This document shows, piece after piece, positions 38,875 to 46,725 of a DNA stretch of 46,725 bases; position 1 is the stretch's first letter, and the number at the start of each line of letters is the position of its first letter. The position numbers and the translations under genes are program-made. This DNA comes from Clostridia bacterium (GTDB lineage: Bacteria; Bacillota; Clostridia; Oscillospirales; CAG-272), in the NCBI GenBank assembly GCA_017461475.1, contig JAFTXX010000009.1:1-46725 (forward strand), given 5' to 3'. The notes under the pieces are model-generated. The model made no database searches. It saw only the letters and a list, made by a program, of their open reading frames with translations, and was not told the origin of the DNA.

Positions 38875-40581
38875 TTAATCAATTGTTTTATCAATCTGGA
38901 AACGCATGATTTTTCTGAGTGTATTCTTGGGGAATTCGGTCTCTCTTACCTTGAGAACGCTGATTTTCTTGTATGCAACGGCATTGCGGTTGAAGTCGTT
39001 TACATACTTCTTGAAATACTCCTGCTTATCCTCGATGTTGTTCTTTTCAAAATACTCTGCATCGGGGAAAATCTCGGCAACTATTGCATTGTGCTCGGTG
39101 CCGCGGCGGGACTGACCCTCGTATACAACGACGTCGATAACGCCGGGAACTGCGGCGAGTTCAACCTCAATTTCCTCGGGGTAAACATTTTTACCGTTGG
39201 AAAGAATGATGAGGTTCTTTGCGCGGCCGGTGATGTAAAGCCAACCGTTTTCATCAAATTTGCCGATGTCGCCGGTGCGGAAGTAACCGTTTTCGTCAAA
39301 TGCCGCCGCGGTCGCTTCTGCGTCCTTGTAATAGCCAAGCATTACATTGGGACCCTTTGCGCAGATCTCACCCTCGAGATTTTCATCGGGGTCTTTGATA
39401 ATAACGCGCGTACCGGGAACGGGGAAGCCTACGCTACCCTTTACCTGCTGGCAGGTGCGGTTAGCCGCAAGCAGGGGTGCGCACTCGGTGATGCCGTAAC
39501 CGTTGAGAATGGTAAGGCCGAAAGCCTCAAATGTGTCGGCAATTTCGCTTGCAAGCGGAGCGCCGCCTGAAACTACGATCTTGAGCTCGCCGCCAAACGC
39601 TGCAAGCACGGTCTTGTAAAGCTTTGCACGAAGGTCGATACCTATTTTGCTGAGCGGTGTAGTGACCTTCATCATGCCGCTTATAAGCTTGTCCTTGCCG
39701 CTGTCGGCAAGCGCCGCCTTTATTTTGCGGTAGAAAGTCTCAAGATACAGAGGAACAAGGACCATAAAGTAGGGCTTGTGCTCCTTGAGCTCCTTAACAA
39801 CATAGCGAACGCCCGAAGAGAGGTACATGTTGCTGCCGAACATAAACACGGCGAGAATACCGACGGTGGAGCCGTAGGTGTGGTGAGGGGGAAGAACGCC
39901 GACGGTTCTGGAACCTCTCGGAACGTCTATAAGACGCATAGCGCCCGTAACGTTTGAAGTTATAGCGGTCTGGGTAAGCATAACGCCCTTACCTTTACCC
40001 GTTGTACCCGAAGTGAATACCAAAAGCGCGAGCGCATCAGGCGAGATTCTCGCAGTCTCATATGCAGTATTGCCGCTTGCGCGAAGCTGCATACCCTCAA
40101 GAAGAAGTGAGTTCAAGGTGCAGTCGCTCTGTGCATAATCAATGGTAATAACGTCTTTGATGCCCGCTGTCGAAGCGATAGTCTCCGACTTCTTTGCAAA
40201 AACATCGTCATTGCAGAAAAGGACAGTGCACTCAGCCTTTTTAACGGTATCGGCAAGGTCTTCGGCGCTCCAGTCGGGGTCAAGGGGAACAAGGACAGCA
40301 CCAACGGAAAGAAGTGCGAGATATGTGCAGATCCAGCCGTATGTGAGCTTGCCTATAAGCGCGCAGTGTGTGCCGTTTGCATAGCCGTGTTCCACAGCGG
40401 CGGTAGCAATGGCACGGACATCCTCTGCAAGTCTCTCGTAGGTGCGGACATGGATCTTTTCCTTGTGAGGATTGCTTCTGAACGAGCATGCGATATTGCC
40501 GCCGTAATGCTTATCAATATATTCAACTATTTCGCGAACGTTTACAAACGTGGGAGCGTCATATAAAGGAAGGTTTTTCAT
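38875..40581 (-). CDS. AMP-forming long-chain acyl-CoA synthetase-like ligase
   Basis: 568 residues of the ANL (adenylate-forming) superfamily. Present are the ATP loop FTSGTTGKGKGVML, the NGYGITECAP substrate/AMP motif, the hinge YFRTGDIGKFDENGWLYITGRAKN and the catalytic Lys in NTLRKIMR near the C-terminus. It should activate a carboxylic acid as acyl-AMP and pass it to CoA or another thiol acceptor; the closest layout is the FadD/long-chain acyl-CoA synthetase group, but chain length is unknown. It is 20 bases downstream of a MarR regulator and thus probably under its control. Confidence 0.9.
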   Translation of the reverse strand: MKNLPLYDAPTFVNVREIVEYIDKHYGGNIACSFRSNPHKEKIHVRTYERLAEDVRAIATAAVEHGYANGTHCALIGKLTYGWICTYLALLSVGAVLVPLDPDWSAEDLADTVKKAECTVLFCNDDVFAKKSETIASTAGIKDVITIDYAQSDCTLNSLLLEGMQLRASGNTAYETARISPDALALLVFTSGTTGKGKGVMLTQTAITSNVTGAMRLIDVPRGSRTVGVLPPHHTYGSTVGILAVFMFGSNMYLSSGVRYVVKELKEHKPYFMVLVPLYLETFYRKIKAALADSGKDKLISGMMKVTTPLSKIGIDLRAKLYKTVLAAFGGELKIVVSGGAPLASEIADTFEAFGLTILNGYGITECAPLLAANRTCQQVKGSVGFPVPGTRVIIKDPDENLEGEICAKGPNVMLGYYKDAEATAAAFDENGYFRTGDIGKFDENGWLYITGRAKNLIILSNGKNVYPEEIEVELAAVPGVIDVVVYEGQSRRGTEHNAIVAEIFPDAEYFEKNNIEDKQEYFKKYVNDFNRNAVAYKKISVLKVRETEFPKNTLRKIMRFQIDKTID

Positions 40582-40601
40582 AATTTTCTCCTTATATAAA
40601 T

Positions 40602-41057
40602 CTAATTACTGCCGACAAGGTCGGTTTTTTCTAAGTTGTAATTTATCTTTTCCAGAACAGAATAAAAAATTTCGAGGTCGCTTTTGCTCACGCCGTCATC
40701 GGCAAGATTTTGAAAATCCATCATGATGTCACGCATTTTATGCGCGGCTTCTATGCCGCTTTCGGTGAGCACTATTTTTGAATTGTAGCCGCGTTTTCCG
40801 CTTTGCTTTTCGGCGCGTATATAGCCTATCGATTCAAGCGCTTTTATCTCACGCGAGATAAGCGAGCGGTCTATCTTGCTGCTTGCCGCAAGAGATGCGG
40901 CGCTGAGTCCCTCGGGGTGCGACAAAAGCTCATATACCCAAAAAACGTGAACGCCCTTAACGCCGAAATTCGCCGCATAATCGGTTCGCAGCTTCTGTAC
41001 GCGCTTATGGATGCCGTCGATGAGATGAGTGAAGTGTATAACTCGCTCTTGCTCCAT
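40602..41057 (-). CDS. MarR-family transcriptional regulator
   Basis: 151 residues with the winged-helix layout of MarR: N-terminal dimer helix, LSAASLAASSKIDRSLISREIKALESIGYI (helix-turn-helix and recognition helix), then a wing with basic EKQSGKRGYNSKIVLT. GGAGGA lies upstream of the start. It is first gene of a two-gene operon with the acyl-CoA ligase. A perfect 7+7 inverted repeat overlapping its own -35 box (41110-41125) suggests autorepression, perhaps relieved by an aromatic or acyl ligand. Confidence 0.9.
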   Translation of the reverse strand: MEQERVIHFTHLIDGIHKRVQKLRTDYAANFGVKGVHVFWVYELLSHPEGLSAASLAASSKIDRSLISREIKALESIGYIRAEKQSGKRGYNSKIVLTESGIEAAHKMRDIMMDFQNLADDGVSKSDLEIFYSVLEKINYNLEKTDLVGSN

Positions 41058-41094
41058 AAATTCCTCCTTCGCTAAACATAATCGTTCAACTTAT

Positions 41095-41123
41095 ATGATA
41101 CCACAACGATGTTGACTTGTCAA
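41095..41123 (-). promoter_or_regulatory. Promoter of marR-ligase operon
   Basis: On the minus strand TTGACA, 17-base spacer, TATCAT, about 38 bases upstream of the MarR start. Confidence 0.7.
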
Positions 41124-41125
41124 CA
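41110..41125. promoter_or_regulatory. MarR operator candidate
   Basis: TGTTGAC-TT-GTCAACA, a perfect inverted repeat covering the -35 of the marR promoter. A second inverted pair ATCGTT/AACGAT (41081-41086 and 41104-41109) flanks the -10. Confidence 0.6.
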
Positions 41126-41137
41126 TTTTTTACATAC

Positions 41138-41166
41138 TTGTATTTTTTTTCGATTGGTGGTATGAT
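41138..41166 (+). promoter_or_regulatory. Promoter of the MBL-hydrolase gene
   Basis: TTGTAT, 17-base spacer, TATGAT, 22 bases before the start. It is divergent from marR with the operator 13 bases upstream, so the regulator could affect both. Confidence 0.5.
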
Positions 41167-41187
41167 GAAATCTGGTGAGGTGAGACT

Positions 41188-41964
41188 ATGGATTTTGAAC
41201 ATATTACCGATGACATTCTGCGGCTGAAAGTACCGTTTGAGAACATATACACCGCGGTTTTTCTTATACGCGGAGAGGGTGGATACATCCTCGTTGACGC
41301 GGCGGCGTGCGAGAGAGATGCAAAGGAAGTCATTCTTCCTGCGCTGACAAAATGTATTGACCCGTGCGAGATAAAATATCTGTTCTGCACGCATCTGCAC
41401 GGCGACCACGGCGGGGGTATACGCCATTTGTTGCCGTATCTGAAAAACGCAAAGGTTGCCGCCGCTTCGGCGCGCGCCGTGGAACTTTACGGTAAAGAAA
41501 ATGTGCAGACAGTGCACGACGGCGACATGCTCTGCGGCATAAAGGCGCTCTCCCTTGCAGGTCATTCGCTTGACAGCATGGGACTTGTTGATGAACGTTC
41601 TTCCACGCTCATCTTAGGCGATGCGGTTCAGCTCTACGGCATTACCAAGTACGGCTGCGGCGTAGGATTTCCCAAAGAGTACCGCGAGACGCTTAGTCAC
41701 ATCGGCAAAATGGGCGTGCAAAGGCTTGTTGCATCGCACGAATATTACCCCCTCGGCGCCGACGCCGAAGGCGACAACGTAGGCGCATACATAGAAAAAG
41801 CAAAAAGCGCGTTTTTGCATGTAGAAAATTTTGTGCGCGAGAACCGCCACATCGGCGATGCCGCAGCGATAGCAGCGTCGTTCACCGCCGAGGCAAGAAA
41901 AAGCGAACCCGATATGCCCGCGTTGCAAAGTTACACCGTGAAAGCGTTGCTTAGTGAGAGGTAA
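41188..41964 (+). CDS. Metallo-beta-lactamase-fold hydrolase
   Basis: 258 residues. The metal motif THLHGDHGGG supplies His69, His71, Asp73 and His74, with further ligands in GHSLDS, ILGDAVQ and ASHEYY. This is the hydrolase set of the MBL superfamily (glyoxalase II or hydrolase-like); the substrate is unknown. A GGTGAGG site lies upstream of the ATG. Divergently transcribed from marR with a possible shared operator, suggesting functional linkage to the acyl-CoA ligase (for example thioester hydrolysis), which is only inference. Confidence 0.88.
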   Translation: MDFEHITDDILRLKVPFENIYTAVFLIRGEGGYILVDAAACERDAKEVILPALTKCIDPCEIKYLFCTHLHGDHGGGIRHLLPYLKNAKVAAASARAVELYGKENVQTVHDGDMLCGIKALSLAGHSLDSMGLVDERSSTLILGDAVQLYGITKYGCGVGFPKEYRETLSHIGKMGVQRLVASHEYYPLGADAEGDNVGAYIEKAKSAFLHVENFVRENRHIGDAAAIAASFTAEARKSEPDMPALQSYTVKALLSER

Positions 41965-41981
41965 ATCGACGCACAAACCGT

Positions 41982-42008
41982 GTAGGGGCGATTATTAATC
42001 GCCCCTAC
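41982..42008. repeat. Repeat B copy 2 (minimal palindrome)
   Basis: 27-base near-perfect palindrome starting GTAGGGGCGATTA and ending TAATCGCCCCTAC, the arms of repeat B without the internal loop. Confidence 0.85.
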
Positions 42009-42044
42009 GGTGTCAGTGAATAGCCATTTGCCTACATTAAGCAC

Positions 42045-42081
42045 AAAACCGACCGAGTTCTTTGAACTCGGTCGGCTTTTT
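42045..42081. terminator. Bidirectional terminator between convergent genes
   Basis: AAAACCGACCGAGTTC and GAACTCGGTCGGCTTTTT arms around TTT, serving the MBL gene and the YhaN-like gene. Confidence 0.85.
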
Positions 42082-44335
42082 ACATTTCTATCAAATTTGC
42101 AACGCCGAGAGTGTCGGCGATTTTTTCTTCGCGGGTGTGGCAGGTGAGGATTATCGACTGTGTATTGTCTGCCGCGAGGGCGAGGAGTACGCGAAGCATC
42201 TGCTTTGTGCGTTTGTCGTCAGCGTGGGCAAAGCACTCGTCGAGGATAAGCGGGAGTTTTTCCTCTTTGGAAACGAGGTCGCATAGCGCAAGACGAAGCG
42301 CAAGATACGCGCTCCCGCGCGTGCCTTTGGAAAGGTATGCGACATCGTGCGCGGTGCCGTCGGTGACAAAGGTCATCGCCATTTCACTGTCTACGCCGAT
42401 GTCGGTGTACTTGCCCTCGGTCATAACCGAGAGAAGTTTGCCCGCGTATTCGGCAAGGCGGGGAGAAATGCGGGTGCGGAGACCCGTCGACGCGTTTTCA
42501 ATTGAGCGCATCGCAAGTTCTGCCGCGGCGTACTTTGCCTTTGCCGCCTCTTCCTTTTTGCCAAGCTCGTCAAGCGTTGCCTTGAGAAGCGAGGGGTCCT
42601 CAACCGTTGCGTGGAGTGCGGCGAGCGACTTTTCAAGTTCGTTTTTCTTTATCTCAAGCGCTGAAATTGCGTTCTCGAGGAAGTCGCGCTTGCGGCTGTA
42701 CTCGGAGATGTCCACCTTTTCAAATACCGAGAGGTCGCCGACAGCCGAAAGGATTTTTTCGACGTACTCGTGGTCGTAGGCGGATGTGTCCTTTTTAAGC
42801 TGCGCATGCTGCGCGGTGAGGATTTTTTCCTTTGCGGAAAGCTCGCCGCTCTCGGCGATATAATCTTCGACAATGGCAAAAAGTTTGCCGCCGTCCTCGC
42901 CGCTCTGACCTATGCGTTTTGCTTCGGTTTCAAACGCTTCTTTAACCTCGGCGTAGCGTTTTTCCTCATTTTCAAGGAGTGCGCGCGCGGTGCTTTCGCT
43001 TTCTTTGGCTCTTGCAAGCGCCTCTGCCGAGCGCACGCCCACTGCGGTCATTTCTTTTGCCTTTTCGATAAGCTCAAACTCGCTTGAAACGCCGTAGGTG
43101 GTGAGCAATGAGCGGAGACGGTTTTTGCTGTTTGCGCCGAGCAAAATCAGCGCTATACCGAGCACCGCCAAAGCTGCCGCCGCACCGTAAAGCGCAGTTC
43201 CGAGCTTCATAAGATACACGCCGCACGCGAGCAGTATACCGACGGCTATCGCCGCAATCCCCGCGGCGGTGAGCGCCTTTGCTGCTTTTTTTGTCTTGCC
43301 GAGCGTCGCCGCTCCCTCGTCAAGGGGCGTTCTGTCGCCGCCGTCGGTGAGGTTGTCCTCTGCCGCCGCTCTTGCGGCCACGGCATTTTCATACTTTGCT
43401 CGCGCTGTGGTTACACTGCGGTCGTAGCTTTCGAGATTTTCGGCGGTCTGGCGAAGTCTGCCGAGATACTCACCGTCGGGAATAAAGCCTGCGTATTTAT
43501 TTTCAAGACCGTCTTTTTCGGCGGCGAGTTTTTCGAGGTTTTCCTCAAGCTCGTCGAGCTTTTTGAAACGGGTGTATGCGATGTAATTGTCGTAAAGCTC
43601 ACAAAGCTTTTTGCACCTTGCGTGCTCGGCGGAATTTTCTTCGATGCGGCTTACCGTATCGAGGAGACTTCCTTCTTTTGCGATGATTTCGATGTTGTCG
43701 GCAAGCGCTTTTGCATGGCGCGCTTCAAGCTCCTCACGCTCTTTTGCAATTTCAAAAAGCTGACCGCCCTTGCCGTTTTTGTGAAGCAGACTTACTCTGA
43801 GCGCATCGAGTTTTTTGAGTGCCTTGTCTGTGCTGACGGTCTCATCAGCCGAGAAAAGCAGGTTTTCAATTGCGCTACCTAGCTCGGCACCGCCTGTGTA
43901 CGCCTCGTTTTCCTGCGAGATGTAGGCAACTTTTTTAAATATACTTTCGGGAATGCCAAGCAAAACGTCGCCCGCGTTTTCACCTTTGAGCACCTGCACC
44001 TTTTTGTCAAGGTCGGTTATTGTAAGATTCTCGCGGAACGCGCCGCTCTGCGTGCGGTCAACCCGTCGGTCAATGCTAAAGCGTCCCTTTTCGGTGACAA
44101 CTTCCATACGGCCGCCAAACGAGCTTTTGCCGAAAGAAAGATATTTAAGTCTCTCGGCCATGTCGCCGCCGTCGCCGCGGGAAGCCGCGCCGTACAGCAT
44201 AAACTTGATAAACTCCGCGACGGTGCTCTTGCCGCTTTCATTGTCGCCGCGAATAATATTTACTCCGAGTGAAAAGTCAATGTCACGTTCGGTCGTGCCC
44301 ATAAAGGAGTCGATATGTATTTTTTCTATTCTCAT
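42080..44335 (-). CDS. YhaN/SbcC-like AAA ATPase with internal membrane helices
   Basis: 751 residues. The N-terminal Walker A is GDNESGKST (about 30-38) and the C-terminal half has the ABC-like signature LSKGTRGSAYLALRLAL and Walker B LPLILDECFAHAD, so the termini form an SMC/Rad50-type head. Long coiled coils occupy about 195-350 and 410-640. Unlike SbcC, two hydrophobic helices (about 355-375 and 381-400) replace the zinc hook, as in Bacillus YhaN, tethering the coiled coil to the membrane. The start at 44335 has GAGGAG upstream. It lies 10 bases after the YhaO-like nuclease gene; the pair probably acts in DNA-end or structure processing. Confidence 0.82.
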   Translation of the reverse strand: MRIEKIHIDSFMGTTERDIDFSLGVNIIRGDNESGKSTVAEFIKFMLYGAASRGDGGDMAERLKYLSFGKSSFGGRMEVVTEKGRFSIDRRVDRTQSGAFRENLTITDLDKKVQVLKGENAGDVLLGIPESIFKKVAYISQENEAYTGGAELGSAIENLLFSADETVSTDKALKKLDALRVSLLHKNGKGGQLFEIAKEREELEARHAKALADNIEIIAKEGSLLDTVSRIEENSAEHARCKKLCELYDNYIAYTRFKKLDELEENLEKLAAEKDGLENKYAGFIPDGEYLGRLRQTAENLESYDRSVTTARAKYENAVAARAAAEDNLTDGGDRTPLDEGAATLGKTKKAAKALTAAGIAAIAVGILLACGVYLMKLGTALYGAAAALAVLGIALILLGANSKNRLRSLLTTYGVSSEFELIEKAKEMTAVGVRSAEALARAKESESTARALLENEEKRYAEVKEAFETEAKRIGQSGEDGGKLFAIVEDYIAESGELSAKEKILTAQHAQLKKDTSAYDHEYVEKILSAVGDLSVFEKVDISEYSRKRDFLENAISALEIKKNELEKSLAALHATVEDPSLLKATLDELGKKEEAAKAKYAAAELAMRSIENASTGLRTRISPRLAEYAGKLLSVMTEGKYTDIGVDSEMAMTFVTDGTAHDVAYLSKGTRGSAYLALRLALCDLVSKEEKLPLILDECFAHADDKRTKQMLRVLLALAADNTQSIILTCHTREEKIADTLGVANLIEM

Positions 44336-44345
44336 AGCAGGCTCC

Positions 44346-45476
44346 TCAGTCAGTGATATTTCTGCCTTCAAGCGCGGCAAGTCCCATTTTGAGGGCCGCC
44401 GACGCTGTCGCGCGCTCCTCGGGCGTGCCGCCCTCAAGCAGGGGCAGAAGCTCGCGGTAAAGCTCACCGCGCATGGTCATGTCTTTTTCAAGCGCGCCGC
44501 CGTCAAAGGTGGGGCTTGTCTTGTCGTCAATTTCAAGCAGGAAAAGTCCGCGTACCGCGCTTTCAAGGCGGGGTAGATTTTCAAGCGAGGGCGCGACTGC
44601 GCCGTAAAGCGTAACGCGGAGCAAAGTTTCCTCGGTATAATGTTTCTCTCTGATAAGCGCGTCTATCTTTTCCGCAACGTCGCTGAGAGTACCTGCACCG
44701 CTCACGTCTATCTTTTCCCACTCATAGTGGCGGCGGGCGATGTTCTTGCGTTTGATACTCAGCGCAAAATCGCCCGAGGTCTTCGCCTCGATGTAGTAAA
44801 TGCCGCCCTTGCCGCACTCGTCAAAACTTCTGCCCTCTACAAAACCCGAATACGACCATGCAACGCCGCCCTCGGTGCAAAGCTCGGGCGTTTTGTGGAT
44901 GTGCGAAAAGCCGTTGTAATGCGCGCCGAAGCGTACAACGTCGTCCTTTGTGACGGGGCAATATGTCGAAAGCGGACTTGCCATGTCGCAATGGCCGCAT
45001 ACAAGGTGTAAGCGTCCGTTTTCGTCAACACGTCTGCCCGCAAGCGGACTGTCGGTCATAGACGGCGAGCAGAACGCCCAGCCGTAGACCTCGGTGTTGA
45101 GGTCCTCGAAAACATAGCGCGAAAGTCCCTCGCCGTGGAAAATGCAGACATTGCCTGGGAACTTTTTGGACGCGTAAATACTGCCGCGGGCATAGGGGTC
45201 GTGGTTGCCGGGTGCAATTACAAAGCGACAGTCGGGGAGCGCCGCAAACTCCTTGATAAGCAGGTCGGCGGTGTCCTCGGTGGCATATCCGTTGTCGAAA
45301 AGGTCGCCCGAGATAAGCACGATGTCAGCGGCGACTTCCTTGATATAATACATTATGGATGTAAACGTCGCGCGCATTTCGCGGCGGCGAATCTCGCTCT
45401 TGTCAACTCCGAGCGATGAAAATGGGGAATCGAGATGCAGATCCCCCATGTGTATGATTCGGATGGTGTCTTTCAA
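44346..45476 (-). CDS. YhaO/SbcD-like metallophosphoesterase
   Basis: 376 residues. The calcineurin-like metal site is complete: MGDLHLDSPF (Asp12, His14), SGDLFD (Asp57), PGNHDP (Asn90, His91), GHCD, and a final SHIHK where most have GHxH. The C-terminal domain (about 260-376) resembles the capping region of Mre11/SbcD nucleases. It starts with TTG at 45476, preceded by AAGGAG. With the downstream ATPase it forms the YhaO-YhaN pair. A TATAAT lies about 40 bases upstream but no good -35, so the promoter is uncertain. Confidence 0.87.
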   Translation of the reverse strand: MKDTIRIIHMGDLHLDSPFSSLGVDKSEIRRREMRATFTSIMYYIKEVAADIVLISGDLFDNGYATEDTADLLIKEFAALPDCRFVIAPGNHDPYARGSIYASKKFPGNVCIFHGEGLSRYVFEDLNTEVYGWAFCSPSMTDSPLAGRRVDENGRLHLVCGHCDMASPLSTYCPVTKDDVVRFGAHYNGFSHIHKTPELCTEGGVAWSYSGFVEGRSFDECGKGGIYYIEAKTSGDFALSIKRKNIARRHYEWEKIDVSGAGTLSDVAEKIDALIREKHYTEETLLRVTLYGAVAPSLENLPRLESAVRGLFLLEIDDKTSPTFDGGALEKDMTMRGELYRELLPLLEGGTPEERATASAALKMGLAALEGRNITD

Positions 45477-45554
45477 CGTGCCTCTCCTTAAATTTGATAA
45501 TAAAATATTATATCATACAATAAACAAATTTGCTATAGTTAATTAATAATATTT

Positions 45555-46526
45555 TTAATTCTGCATGTTTATTGTTTGCGTTTTTTCAAGAGGATAGCTG
45601 TACAATGCGGAGCCGTCAAGGTCGCATTTGTGCATGTCCACGGCACAGATGCAGTTGTTTTCGTATGTCGTGTAATAGTAGATACCTTTGTCCGTGTTGA
45701 TGCAGGATGTGTACAAGGTTATTTCCTCGGAACCGTCGGGGAGCGTTGCACAGCCGCGAGGCTGGGCTACCGAGCCGAGGATGTGGAAAAATTGGCTCAC
45801 GCTTGCGTTTTCGTCCGCATCTGACACGGAGTTTAGTTTCACAAACGCGGCGCGTACAAAGCGCGATGCGGAAGATAGGTCGCCCGGCAGTCCCATTGCT
45901 CCCATGCCGCGGCTGTAAGCGGTAAGTTCCACTCCGCCGAAGTGGTTTTCGGGTGGCAGATGAGTGAGGTTCATATAATCGGCAAGGTGCGTCATGTGGT
46001 AGTCAAACGGCGGATTGTTTGTCAGCACGCCGATGGGGTTTTCATAAATTTTCAGACCGTCCGCGACGCTTTCAACGGTAACGGCGCCCGTGCGGTCGGC
46101 GATTATCCAATGCAACGGCGACAGCGGCATCCCGTCGCTGAAACTGATGTTCACAAGGTTAATTTTTGCGAGCAATTCCCGCGCTTCGTCAAGGGTGGCG
46201 CATTGCGAAAGTATCCACGGTATAAATTCAAACGGCGCGACATTGTCCATGCCGTCAATTTCGGGAAAATAATACGCATTTGACGGGAAATTCAGCCCCG
46301 CCATAGCGAGTCCGCACTCGTTTGCCGCTTCAAAATACAGCGGGTAGTTGTCGGCAACCGTCGCCATGCCGATTATGGCATAGTGGCTGTAAACGGTTGC
46401 CTTTTTTCGGAAGTTAAAAGGGAAGTTTCTCGGCGTAACGGTGACTGTCTCACCGAAAGAATGCTCATAGTCCAGCGTGCGCCCGAAATAGTGGCACGCG
46501 GTGGTATAAGTTATTGCTGTGCACAT
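45555..46526 (-). CDS. Choloylglycine hydrolase family (bile-salt-hydrolase-type)
   Basis: 323 residues, an Ntn hydrolase whose nucleophile becomes Cys2 after Met removal (MCTAITY). Expected bile-salt-hydrolase residues are visible: Arg16 and Asp19 in FGRTLDYE, Asn79 in AGLNFP (penicillin acylases usually have Tyr here), Asn170-Asn171 in LTNNPPFDYH and Arg222/Arg225 in SASRFVRAAF. This suggests deconjugation of glycine/taurine bile salts, as in gut Firmicutes, although cleavage of other N-acyl amides, including homoserine lactones, is possible in this family. No signal peptide, so cytosolic. AAGGAG lies upstream; no operon partner or bile transporter nearby. Confidence 0.88.
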   Translation of the reverse strand: MCTAITYTTACHYFGRTLDYEHSFGETVTVTPRNFPFNFRKKATVYSHYAIIGMATVADNYPLYFEAANECGLAMAGLNFPSNAYYFPEIDGMDNVAPFEFIPWILSQCATLDEARELLAKINLVNISFSDGMPLSPLHWIIADRTGAVTVESVADGLKIYENPIGVLTNNPPFDYHMTHLADYMNLTHLPPENHFGGVELTAYSRGMGAMGLPGDLSSASRFVRAAFVKLNSVSDADENASVSQFFHILGSVAQPRGCATLPDGSEEITLYTSCINTDKGIYYYTTYENNCICAVDMHKCDLDGSALYSYPLEKTQTINMQN

Positions 46527-46550
46527 AGTAAATCTCCTTTGTGGGAAAGT

Positions 46551-46590
46551 AAATTAATGTTTATGCGAGTAATGGCGATGCACCAACATC
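46551..46590 (+). repeat. Isolated repeat A left end
   Basis: TAAATTAATGTTTATG matches the left terminus of repeat A, but the following sequence diverges (GCGAGTAATGGCG) and repeat B follows instead of the usual palindromic arms. The window ends before a right end could be seen. Confidence 0.55.
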
Positions 46591-46665
46591 GTAGGGGCGA
46601 TTATTAATCGCCCGTTTGCAAAACATCTACGCCCTGCTTTTCGGGCGATTAATAATCGCCCCTAC
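46591..46665. repeat. Repeat B copy 3
   Basis: GTAGGGGCGATTATTAATCG at the left pairs with CGATTAATAATCGCCCCTAC at the right around a 33-base loop. The outer CAACATC/GTTGG extends the pairing slightly. The remaining 60 bases to the window end show nothing further. Confidence 0.85.
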
Positions 46666-46725
46666 GTTGGCTGGATTACAGCCACATGCGATGATTAAAG
46701 ATTTTGCCTTTAGGGACGTCGAGGA

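Overview
The window looks like a chromosomal segment of a gut-associated, Gram-positive clostridium (Oscillospirales/Christensenellales-like). The evidence is a WalRK system with YycH/YycI-like partners, a type III glutamine synthetase, lipoproteins, SLH and copper-amine-oxidase-N surface modules, an electron-bifurcating lactate dehydrogenase cluster, a SpoVB-like flippase and a bile-salt-hydrolase-type enzyme. There is no outer-membrane gene, rRNA, phage module, transposase or CRISPR array. Genes have moderately high GC; one small island near 10.9-11.5 kb is visibly AT-rich.

Layout. 0.2-10.5 kb (minus strand): an SDR oxidoreductase, then a cell-envelope cluster transcribed from 10.5 kb down to 1.1 kb: RluA-type pseudouridine synthase, DUF3810 membrane metallopeptidase-like protein, a secreted protein that looks like a degenerate polysaccharide deacetylase, WalR, WalK, YycH-like, YycI-like, MurA. 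10.6-11.8 kb: two same-orientation copies of a palindromic repeat enclose an XRE regulator and a small protein. 11.8-15.1 kb: Ldh_2-type dehydrogenase, tpiA, pgk (minus). 15.2-25.3 kb (plus): a methyltransferase, Hsp33, three consecutive membrane-anchored FKBP/trigger-factor-like foldases with different anchors, an SLH surface protein and a two-module secreted protein. 25.4-26.1 kb: a ThyX-like conserved protein (minus). 26.4-26.9 kb: tRNA cluster Val-Asp-Phe-Gly-Cys. 27.1-32.4 kb: a DUF3006-like small protein, a SpoVB/MATE-like flippase, an amidase and a NitT/TauT-type ABC importer. 32.6-38.3 kb (plus): etfB, etfA with a ferredoxin domain, an FAD lactate dehydrogenase, then GSIII. 38.7-46.5 kb: tRNA-Arg, AMP-forming acyl-CoA ligase with MarR regulator, MBL hydrolase, a YhaN/YhaO-like pair and a choloylglycine hydrolase.

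The most unusual content is in the non-coding DNA. (1) A 147-bp structured element occurs exactly twice (19984-20130 and, inverted, 26081-26227). Each copy sits directly in front of the ribosome-binding site of an unrelated gene, aligns to the other without gaps, and carries compensatory base changes in its stems. Copy 1 is flanked by perfect 8-bp repeats of the Shine-Dalgarno region. (2) Two arrays of small hairpins (25305-25415 and 26928-27091) keep their short linkers constant while the stem sequences vary but remain self-complementary. (3) A MITE-like long palindrome (repeat A) occurs in three length classes (about 204, 245 and 290 bp), in seven copies plus one isolated end; it interrupts the wal operon, supplies a stop codon to a flippase gene, and brackets the XRE island. 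Two further palindromic families (B and C) are also present.

All starts were chosen from visible Shine-Dalgarno sequences; functions are read from motifs by eye, without database searches.
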